From positions 32,503,274-32,567,273 of the forward strand of contig OZ022257.1 of NCBI GenBank assembly GCA_963978905.1: a DNA stretch of 64,000 nt, in the 5' to 3' direction. Under the pieces are notes generated by a model. It had not been told where the DNA came from. It worked only from the letters and a program-made list of their open reading frames with translations, and ran no database searches. Below, one piece after another: positions 56,421-64,000 of this stretch (the first letter of the stretch is position 1; every line of letters begins with the position of its first letter). The stretch comes from Trichostrongylus colubriformis (Eukaryota; Nematoda; Chromadorea; Rhabditida; Trichostrongylidae). A program made the translations under genes and the position numbers.

Positions 56421-56539
56421 TGAAGTACGGAACGAAAGTTGATACAAGTGATATCGACACTTTTTGCAAAACTACACTTCTAGACCCGAAAGCAGAGCAC
56501 CCCCAACACAGAATATATGAAAAAGTGAGCTACGAATTA

Positions 56540-57008
56540 AAAAACACAAAACAAACATAAGTGAGCACCTTCATATTTCGCAGCTCCACAACTTCGAGAA
56601 ACAGGTATCGGCTCAGTTCGTTGAGAGGAACGATTTCGGCGTTGAGATGCCTCAAAAACCATTGCAACATTACACTTTATGCTTTTTACTATTCTTCCTT
56701 TTCTAGATAAAACAGCCCCAAAAAACAACGTAATGAGGAGCACTGCTTTGTAAGAATGAGCAGGAGAAAACATCAAACCAAATCATGGCACTGCATTCAC
56801 GGTCCGCACCAGAAGATAAGCTCTTGAATAGCAGCTATGCTCACATAAAACCAATGATTTTTTTCATTTTTCGATGTTTTCCAAATAAGAAATCCATTGA
56901 TAGGATATGTTTGACACGGAAATTCGCTAAATGACTTTACTCTTATCCTTCACTTTTGAATATTCGATGGTCCTCTCTAAAGCCACATCTATTTCACCCA
57001 AGTTAATT
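56540..57008. other. No feature recognised
   Basis: No repeat or coding signal recognised. Confidence 0.4.
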
Positions 57009-57419
57009 TGTTATATGCTAACCAGTTGGGCTATGGCAGAGTTCTCGAGGGTGTCCATATCGCTTAATATACACTGTGATTAGCGCGTAGTGAGAGCTAG
57101 CTTAACTGGTCTCTGCGGAAAGTCACCAGTTTTTCGGGATTTACCGCATTTCTTGAGTTGGCTAACAATGCTCACTTATGTGCATTTGAATGCTCAAGCC
57201 TGAATGTTGGATGATAATGCAGTTGCTTTCTACCGCATAACAAGTCTGCCACTTTTCGGCAGTCTAGATTTTAGCTGTCGACGCCTTTCTTACAAATGAT
57301 GAGAAATAAGATAGGAGTTTAGACAGTTAGCGTCCGATATATTTAGATTCGATCGCATCGATTGGTAGCATTCATCAACTCAGTTACTGTGTGCACCTAA
57401 TTCTCATTTATTGATGGTA

Positions 57420-58128
57420 TTGGGTTGGGGAATAAGTCCTTGCGCTTTTTTTCAACCTCGTTTTTCACATTTTTTCCTTCACCTTTCGACAAAGCTTATA
57501 TATGTTTTCGATAGAGCTTTTTTTGCTCTATAAAATTTACTATCTGTTTTTCGATCCCTTCGACTACCTAGTATATATGAGGTTTGGAAATGAGGTAAGC
57601 TGAAGGCAAAAAATTAGCACTTGCGCACCTCATCTTTCTCGTCTGCCATCGAGACCAAAAAATGTATGATATGTTTCGATAGAGCTTTTTCAGCGCTCTA
57701 TCGAATGCATGCGCATCCTCTCCAATCTCGATGGTAGGCGAGGCAGAGAAGATAACGAAAGTGCACACTTTTGCGAGTACTGCATTTCTGAACCTTAAAA
57801 ACAGCAAAAAGTTGAGCGATTTGGATAATAAGTAGTACCATTCTGTAGAGCTGAAAAAGCTCTATCGAAACGTATACACATACATTTTTTGGTCTCGATG
57901 GCAGACGAGAAAAATGAGGTGCGCCAGTGCTAATTTTTTGCCTTCACCTCACTTCATTTCCAAACCTCATAAATATTAGGTAGTCGAAGGAATCGAAAAA
58001 CAGATAGTAGCGTTTTGTAGAGCAAAAGAAGCTCTATTTAAAGCATATGTAAGCTTTGTCGAAAGATAAGGGAAACAATGTGAAAAACGAGGTTGGAAAA
58101 AACCGCAAGGACTTACTCCCCAACCCAA
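57420..58128. mobile_element. Complete mariner-like MITE, 709 bp
   Basis: The ends are TTGGGTTGGGGAATAAGTCC and GGACTTACTCCCCAACCCAA, each flanked by TA, with about 50 bp of inverted identity. Inside are GATAG/AGAGC hairpin blocks (TTCGATAGAGCTTTTT). It inserted into the 5' module of the composite repeat, which continues on both sides. Relative of 29500-30306. Confidence 0.9.
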
Positions 58129-58559
58129 TAGATCCACTTTTCAGCTATCCACAATTATCATTTCTCCAGAAATACACCACTATTTAGAGTTTCACAGAGC
58201 CTAGCAGTTGATATGCATCGTCGTTCCTAGCACTACATCAGAAAATGCTCACTTGCTTTTTGCTTCTACAACTAAGTCGTATTTTGGTCATTTTTGTAGA
58301 CTGCATTATCAAAAGACAGACTTAACTCGGAAGGCTTGGCACTTCAGCGGTCAGTGTATTTTCACAACAAATATTAGAATATAAACAAAATATGCTCGCC
58401 CAGCGACATAGAATCGTACGTCTCAACAACAGTGGCCGTATTGTGGTAGTTGGCAGTGTACATGAGTTTCCATCTAGCTGCTAGTGAATGTTATCCACCC
58501 TAATCAATTATTAACAGACTCGATCTATTACCATTAACGTCCCCGTATCACACTCCCTA

Positions 58560-59215
58560 AAACAGGGTCAAGCGTCCAGTTGAAGAAAATTTTCAAAAAA
58601 TGCGATCCCTCCCCGAAAACGGGGTCTCAAAACGACCCCGCCCCCTTCTTCAGGTTCCGCTTCTTCTGTGGTTTTACCAAACCAGCGCGATATACTAGGA
58701 AAATTAAGAGCTCATGCTGAAAAAAAAAACACTGACGCCAAACAACTTCTGACAGAAGAAAGAAATAAGAACCCAACAAAACTCAGCACTCATATCCCTA
58801 AATAAAATCGTCTGAGATGAGAACCCAACAATTCCAACACTTGCATTCTGAAACGAAAGCGTTGCCCACCACTAGTAATGTGCTCGTCTTGTGATGACAA
58901 AGGAGAAGGCTTAATACTAGTTATGCAAGTCATGGGGCAGAGATAAAGGACGAAAAAATAAGAATGAAAATTAGAAGTCAAAAGAAAAGTTAAATAGGAG
59001 CCATGTAATACGCTCCACAGCTCCCCATCTGATCGCGGTTCGCTACTGCGGCTGCGACGCGACGATCACGATGGATCCGACATTTTTAGGATACTTCAAA
59101 CTTTAACTAGAGCCCATCTTACAAACGGCTGTGCTGTTTTCCAAATAACTACCTCAGACCTATATATTGGCCGCTTGCTTTCCCTAATGGTTGCCTAGTT
59201 CTCGATATGGGTTTC
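58560..59215. other. No feature recognised
   Basis: Contains a small GGGGTC/GACCCC hairpin near 58612-58640; otherwise nothing recognised. Confidence 0.4.
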
Positions 59216-59570
59216 CAGATGAGGATTAGATGAGGAAAATTTCGAAGTGTTTCATTTGAATGGCCATAACTCCCTTCAGACTTAACCATATGAGTGCGTT
59301 TTTGTGAGGCTGGGTCTGCTAGGTTGTCGCTTTTGAATGAATACTGGACTATGCCATATCTTTGAAAAGAAGGAGGTTATTTTGAGAGAGCCAGATGAGG
59401 ATTAGATGAGGAAAAATTTCGAAATGTTTCTTTCAAATGACCGCAACTCCCTTCAAACTTAACCATATGAGTGCGTTTTGGTGAGGCGGGGTCTGCTAGG
59501 TTGTCGCTTTCTAGCGACCACCTGAGCTATGCCATATGTTCAAAATGAAGCAAGAAAAATTCTAGAAAGC
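59216..59570 (+). repeat. About 177-bp tandem repeat, two units
   Basis: TTCGAAGTGTTTC at 59241 recurs as TTCGAAATGTTTC at 59418. Both units contain CTTAACCATATGAGTGCGTT and TCTGCTAGGTTGTCGCTTT. Reverse-complement relative of 10835-11210. Confidence 0.85.
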
Positions 59571-60229
59571 CAGTTGTGATAATTTTTTTCGTCGAATTTG
59601 CGAGATCTCCCAGGATTCTTCCGAAAAATTGATTCTATGTTACTCAAATTTCTCTAGTATGCATCCTTCGCTCTCGAAGACCTAGTGGGAAGGCGAGAAG
59701 TGTCAGTCAGCTTCTCTGTGGGATGCGCCATGCATGAAGATGTCATCCACATTCTCAATGAATACAAACGTTTTTCCGGTTTGCATAGTGAACACCAGAT
59801 TACGTACTTGCGATCGTAGTAAGATATAAAATAGGTCCATATCAGCTGATTTTTCTTTTTGATCCCATTGTTTTTGAGTGTCCATCCACGGTGGTACCCG
59901 TTGATAGATATCGCTTTCCACGGCTAATCGGTGAATTTCGGAGGTGTCTCTGTACGTGGTTTCGGTGTCAGCGGACCAACGAAAGTGCTATTGGCGTTGA
60001 CCGGTTTCGTTGCGGACCGCGCCATGCATGATGTTTGCATGATGATTAAGCTAGTTTCGGGTTCAAACCCAATTAGCCAGTTATCATTTCTCCCTCACAC
60101 TTCAGACCCTCAGCCTAAGAAATTCTGTTGATCATTGCCTACCCCACCATTTACGACCCCCCCACCCCCTCCTAGCGGACCAAATACAGCCCCCCCCCCG
60201 TTGAGAATCCTCAATGGAGGCTTCACCCT
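59571..60229. other. No feature recognised
   Basis: Minus-strand ORF 59921-59703 (DMDLFYILLRSQVRNLVF) is open but unassigned. C-rich runs occur near 60145-60200. Confidence 0.35.
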
Positions 60230-60927
60230 GCCTACAGCGACTATGTGTGTGATTGTTCCACTGTCAGTTGGTGGCGAAACGGATTTGGTGGCATTTGCCT
60301 TTTGACGCTACTTATCGAATCTTACGAACCCGTTATGTTGGACCACAGCACAAATGTCGGCCCACCCCGCGAAACACTCGTGAGTGTTAACCCTCCAGGG
60401 TCTGCGTGAAAGGTGAAGTGGATCCGACGACTTTTGCCTTCTGACGCTCCTTGTCGAAGGTCGTTAACCGTTAACAAGTTTTGATCACCTACCGTCAGTA
60501 TCCCGGGCCCACTCCGCAAAAGAGCTGTAAGTGTCGACCCTCCAGGGTCAGCGCGAACGACGAGACACATTCGGCAACTTTTGCCTTCCGACGCTCTTTA
60601 TCAGTCCTTATAAGCTGTTATCATTTCCGATCACTCACCATTGATGTCCTCTTACTTGCCTCTTTATCACTTGTGAGATTCAGGAGCCCATCATTGCTGT
60701 GACGCGATATATGAAGTGACAAACAGGAACACATACAGATAGATACATACAACATTGATTAGGTGCAAAAAACGAGGTCGTACTAATAGCCATCCACCCC
60801 TCTGGACCCCCTCAGGTATAATGGAAAAACAGGAAGCTCACCAAGCACCGAGATGGAGAAGCAGTTCAATCGCCGACATGGAGCCAAGCCCAGAAAGTTT
60901 GAGCCAGACGACCTTGTCTATGCTGGA

Positions 60928-61012
60928 GACTACCGCTCCAGACAATCACGATGGGCTCCTGAACGCGTTCTACTCGTTCAGGAGCCCATCGTGATTGTCT
61001 GGAGCGGTAGTC
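60928..61012. repeat. Perfect hairpin 1: 38-bp arms, 9-base loop
   Basis: Arm 60928-60965 (starting GACTACCGCTCCAGACAATC) is perfectly complementary to 60975-61012; the loop CGTTCTACT is 60966-60974. The left arm is the coding (native) sequence of the Gypsy integrase tail. Confidence 0.97.
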
Positions 61013-61113
61013 GATTGACGTGACGTTTCCAGACGTTTCCTTGACGTCGTACAGAGCGACATAAATGCGCTCTGTACGACGTCAAGGAAACGTCTGGAAA
61101 CGTCACGTCAATC
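61013..61113. repeat. Perfect hairpin 2: 46-bp arms, 9-base loop
   Basis: Arm 61013-61058 (starting GATTGACGTGACGTTTCCAG) is perfectly complementary to 61068-61113; the loop ACATAAATG is 61059-61067. Here the right arm is the coding sequence (RRQGNVWKRHVNQ). It starts at the base following hairpin 1. Confidence 0.97.
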
Positions 61114-61377
61114 AGCTACTCGCCCTTGCCCCCATGGAAACAGCATCACGTCTGATGGAAGCATTCGACGTGCCATTCAAGATAATTTCACCAATATTGC
61201 CATCGTCTCTTATCTTTGCCGCAACTGCTCCGAGCACAAAGGACACAAGCGACGAATTCAACCATGCTCACACCCTCAGCTACACGCCTAGGATCGACTC
61301 GAATTCGACACACGCCAGCATTTCTTCGGACTGACCCATTCGCCAAGTCGTATCACAAACGTCAATTAAGGGAGAGG

Positions 61378-61562
61378 TGTTGGGGCAACCAAGTGACCTC
61401 AGTATCAACAAAGCAACGAACACTGTTTATGTATTACTAAACTATCTCTTACATCAACAGATGCTCTATATAAGTGTCAACAGTCGACCAAGAAGCTATC
61501 AGGGATACATTTTTTTAGTTTGTTGCTTTTAGTTCATGTTCATTGCTGTAGCTAGTATAGCA
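61378..61562 (+). repeat. Gypsy 3' LTR (right end approximate)
   Basis: Begins TGTTGGGGCAACCAAGTGAC just after the polypurine tract and contains a TATA-like CTCTATATAAG (about 61461). The end is taken at a CA before the neighbouring mariner. No second LTR is in the window. Confidence 0.6.
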
Positions 61563-61568
61563 ATGCTA

Positions 61569-62469
61569 TTAGGTCGTTCGGAAAGTTCGTGCCGTTTTTG
61601 CGTGCTAACAAGGTAAATTCAAATTCAAAGCGCGTCATGATGAATTTAATTACATGTTGCACTCCCTAGATAGACAGAAAGTTGCTCTTTGTGGATATAT
61701 GCTTTTATGGGAATGAAACAAGAGTTTCGAATTATTAGGTAAATTTTGAATTACTGCGAAAAGGGCGCTTTTTGGAGACTTCATTTCACGAGTTCTTGTT
61801 CAGTCGAGTCGCAGCAAAGGACACCACAAATGTGAATACTGCCAGAGAAGGGGGTAAAGCATTGAATGGAACACTTTGTCAGTGGTTTCAGAAGTGCAGA
61901 GATGAGAACGAGTTGCTTGAATTTTTAACTGATCAAATCGCTTTAAGTAAAACAGCAGGAAGCGATGAGCTCTCATACTTGCGGGGAGATCCACGAATAC
62001 TGGCCCTCAACAAACAAACTTAGTTGACCACCTCAAGTAGAATCGATTTGAAAAAACCCAAAAAATGGTTGCCGCGCCCCTCAGAGCAGCCGAGCGCGAG
62101 CACATTTTCCACAAATCGTCTTCCACTAATTGGAGCAGTTGCAGGGTAAGGCTCCTACTCGTCCATCATGTTTATCACATCTAGCGCCAAGTAAGCTCCA
62201 CTTCCCAAAACATCTGGACAGCTCCTCCAGTAGCAGTGTGTTTAGAAAGAATGGCGATTTGGAGTCGACTCTTTTTTATTTCGCGCAATATAAATTATCA
62301 GCCCTTGATCAAACTGAGATAATTATGAGATATTTAGATAAGCATAATGTTGCCAAGATTGTAGCGAATCGAATGGTGCTTATTCTTTAAGAAAAGATGC
62401 ACTCTTAGCCAGTTATGATCTCCCGAAATTGAAATTGCAAAAACGGCACGCTTTTTCCGAATGACCTAA
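61569..62469 (+). mobile_element. Degenerate mariner element, 901 bp
   Basis: The ends are TTAGGTCGTTCGGAAAGTTC and (right) TTTTTCCGAATGACCTAA, flanked by TA on both sides; CAAAAACGGCACG/CGTGCCGTTTTTG extends the inverted repeat. Internal pieces such as LRGDPRI and TNLVDHLK recall the helix-turn-helix region of mariner transposases, but no frame is intact. Confidence 0.75.
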
Positions 62470-62681
62470 TAGTATTCACCGCTTATTTTTAGAATATTCA
62501 TAGAATGAAAATTGTGTAGTAAAGATATGTATGATAAAGATACAGCAGCGACATAAAAGCCGATGGGGCGGAGCGACTTATTGGGCAAAGAACCAGCTCT
62601 GCTTGACGAGTACCTCCTAGAGCTCCTTCGAGCCGCAAGTCGAACAGTGACAGTCTGCTCCCGCGCTGAGCGGTCGGTTCA

Positions 62682-63297
62682 TTGATCGCTCCCGCCATAA
62701 GCACGCTCACCCTCCTGAATCCCAAAAAAAGGAAACCCTCCTCTCTTTTGATGGCACATATTTCCCAAACACTGTCCGAGGACTGCTCTGCTTTATTATC
62801 TGAACTGCACTCCGTCCTCCAGCAGAAAGCGCCTGAAGCGCTACCACTTCTGGAGAAACTGGTTAGTTCCCTTATTCTCGACCCAACTGAGATAGTCGAG
62901 GCCGAAAAAAGATCACGTTCTGTCATTATTGCTGGAGTGCCTGAAAAGTGGGAAGATTCGTCGCCGTCTCAGCGTCAAGCTGCCACTGAGGAAGCAGTAA
63001 GTCACATTTTCGACGTCCTTGACATTGAAGTTAGGCCACTTGAAGTTTACAGGCTAGGGAAGAGGGAGCCGAGCGAAACCTGTCTTATTAAATGTGTTTT
63101 CGGCTCGCCGGTTTTATAGGGAAACGCTTAAGAATGCGAAGGAGTTGAGAAATGTTTCTGAGTTTGAGAATGTTTTCATCCGAAGGTCTCCTACGTCGGA
63201 GGAACTGGAAAAGAAAAGGAAGCTCCGTGCCAGGGCTAGAGAATTGAACGAAGGACTACCCAATGGCGAGAGGCTTTATGTGGTTTTCCGATAGCAG
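62682..63297 (+). pseudogene. CR1-like LINE ORF1
   Basis: The N-terminal half contains a Leu-rich, coiled-coil-like segment (LLSELHSVLQQKAPEALPLL). It is followed by the RNA-binding-type core EKRSRSVIIAGVPEKW, then LDIEVRPLEVYRLGKREPSE. A frameshift near 63105-63115 interrupts the frame, which continues as YRETLKNAKELRNVSEFENV, FIRRSPTSEELEKKRKLRAR and ends VVFR at 63294. This matches ORF1 of nematode CR1-type elements and the relic at 17.3 kb. Such ORF1 proteins bind the element RNA. One frameshift is the only obvious lesion. Confidence 0.8.
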
Positions 63298-63350
63298 GTG
63301 GTAAAGAGAGCTGAAATACCTGCTATTCTCAGCAAAAATTCAAAAAGCTG

Positions 63351-63811
63351 ATTGAAGCCCGCGTCACCCCTAGCCTTTCTTGTCTCTTACTCAATACCCG
63401 GAGCCTGGTAAACAAAATCTCTGAATTCCACCATCTTATTTCTGTTTATAGGCCCACAACTGCTTTAGTTACTGAGACATGGTTTAGTTCGAAAATCGAT
63501 GATAGTGCGGTAATTTCGGAATTGCCGTATCAGATCATCAGGAAAGATAGAAAAAATAGGAGAGGTGATGGAATTGGTGCTCTTCTCCTTAGTCACCTTT
63601 CTTTTAAACTAGTGCAATTTGATTCCTCCAATTTCTCAGCGGGTGTGCTATGTTTCGAAATAATAGCTGATATCCTTTGCTATACTCGGTTTGTACTTGT
63701 GTATCGCCCTCCCAACCACTCAGTGTTTGAAGATGATGACCTCTGTGGCCTTTCATCCGACTTGTGTTCTGTTCCTCTAAATGTGGTACTCCTGGGCGAT
63801 TTCAACTTGGA
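63351..63811 (+). pseudogene. CR1-like LINE ORF2, endonuclease start, interrupted
   Basis: An open frame reads CLLLNTRSLVNKISEFHHLI, TTALVTETWFS, DGIGALLL, YRPPNHSVFEDDD and VVLLGDFNLDW. These are the N/T-R-S, ET, RPP and GDFN motifs of the CR1 apurinic-like endonuclease, which nicks target DNA. The frame is intact until about 63811, where a mariner end begins. The rest of ORF2 is not in the window. Confidence 0.85.
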
Positions 63812-64000
63812 TTGGGTTGTCGCATTGAAATTTCACTTTATTAACAAAAAATTCAGTTCAATTCATTTACGATACAATAAGATCGATTTATTCAAAGTGC
63901 ATTCCATTAGAATCAATAACTCTCTGCCAACGACGAGGTATGTCTAATATGCCACTACGGTAGAAATCGGAAAGCTTGGAAGCGAAAGATTCCGCAAGGT
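63812..64000 (-). mobile_element. Mariner element inserted in the LINE, runs off the window
   Basis: The left end TTGGGTTGTCGCATTGAAAT is a mariner-type terminus. The minus strand encodes a transposase tail with DIPRRWQRVIDSNGMHFE and a stop near 63897, preceded by AESFASKLSDFYRSG. The target dinucleotide before it is GA rather than TA, so the exact boundary may be off by a few bases. Confidence 0.8.

Larger units (their letters stand above)
57010..60757 (+). repeat. Composite interspersed repeat, copy 7, broken up
   Basis: Starts AACCAGTTGGGCTATGGCAG. The 5' module is interrupted by the mariner-like MITE at 57420-58128 and resumes with ACACCACTATTTAGAGTTTC and TAGCAGTTGATATGCA. Sequence foreign to the family, including the 180-bp tandem repeat, separates this from about three 140-bp units at 60230-60640 and a 3' module ending near 60757 (GTGACGCGATATATGAAGTG). 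Confidence 0.65.
60840..61377 (+). pseudogene. Ty3/Gypsy integrase C-terminus, rearranged
   Basis: One plus-strand frame gives STEMEKQFNRRHGAKPRKF and EPDDLVYAGDYRSRQSRWAP, the tail of a Ty3/Gypsy integrase. Further on, RRQGNVWKRHVNQLLA matches the terminal VxxxxWxRHVNQL motif. Between the two, the expected 20-30 residues are replaced by two back-to-back perfect hairpins (60928-61113). A polypurine tract (AATTAAGGGAGAGG, 61364-61377) directly precedes the LTR. The rest of the element is absent. Confidence 0.8.

Noticed and set aside
59703..59921. Minus-strand ORF (DMDLFYILLRSQ...) as an exon
   Set aside because: No family recognised, and splice sites could not be matched to either host gene.
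61065..61334. Plus-strand ORF of 89 codons starting inside hairpin 2 as a gene
   Set aside because: It is the end of the Gypsy integrase frame followed by non-conserved sequence; its start lies in the rearranged hairpin.

Overview
This is a eukaryotic, almost certainly nematode (strongylid/hookworm-type) genomic window. Evidence: small exons with GT-AG introns, two conserved animal genes with introns of several kb, no bacterial operon structure, and a repeat load of mariner/Tc1, BEL/Pao, Gypsy, RTE, CR1 and Penelope-like elements whose remnants resemble nematode families. Most long ORFs are transposon relics or chance ORFs; the genuine genes lie in small exons.

Host genes, both on the minus strand. 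(1) Four exons of V-type proton ATPase subunit B (16303-16457, 6396-6527, 1069-1206, 177-260) join in phase with no residue missing. First exon(s) and the 3' half were not found in the window. The introns are 9.8, 5.2 and 0.8 kb and full of mobile DNA. The protein is divergent, perhaps a spe-5-like paralogue rather than the housekeeping copy. (2) The last four exons of a Golgi pH regulator (GPHR/GPR89) gene (43659-43847, 43186-43341, 36372-36430, 34245-34380), stop codon included. Both products act in acidification of the secretory/endosomal system.

Mobile DNA by region. 1.6-5.0 kb: giant foldback Tc1-like element with 1.46-kb arms and a transposase C-terminus in the loop. 5.4-6.1 kb: palindromic mariner. 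6.6 and 11.4 kb: GC-rich foldback MITEs. 8.4-10.1 kb: first copy of a composite repeat with a 146-bp tandem array. 13.4-14.5 kb: GC-rich inverted repeat. 17.3-18.3 kb: CR1-like LINE relic. 18.9-20.4 kb: UPF1-like SF1 helicase relic. 21.45-26.81 kb: mariner split by a BEL/Pao retrotransposon (243-bp LTRs, tRNA-Gly primer site, GGGTA target duplication). 28.0-30.3 kb: Tc1-like MITE, foldback arm, palindrome and a tandemly duplicated mariner-like MITE. 35.9 and 37.5 kb: foldback and TTAA-flanked MITEs. 40.0-41.3 kb: RTE-type reverse-transcriptase relic. 41.4-43.15 kb: mariner with a Tc1-like MITE inside. 44.5-60.8 kb: repeated composite-repeat copies interleaved with two Penelope-like (RT + GIY-YIG) relics. 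55.9-56.4 kb: RTE 3' end. 60.8-61.6 kb: Gypsy integrase tail and LTR carrying two abutting perfect hairpins. 61.6-62.5 kb: mariner relic. 62.7-64.0 kb: CR1 ORF1/ORF2 interrupted by another mariner.

No CRISPR, prophage, operon or convincing tRNA/rRNA gene was seen. I see no clear new biological system. The most unusual signals are the back-to-back perfect hairpins at 60928-61113, the large foldback element in the V-ATPase intron, and the composite repeat family flanking the Penelope-like ORFs.
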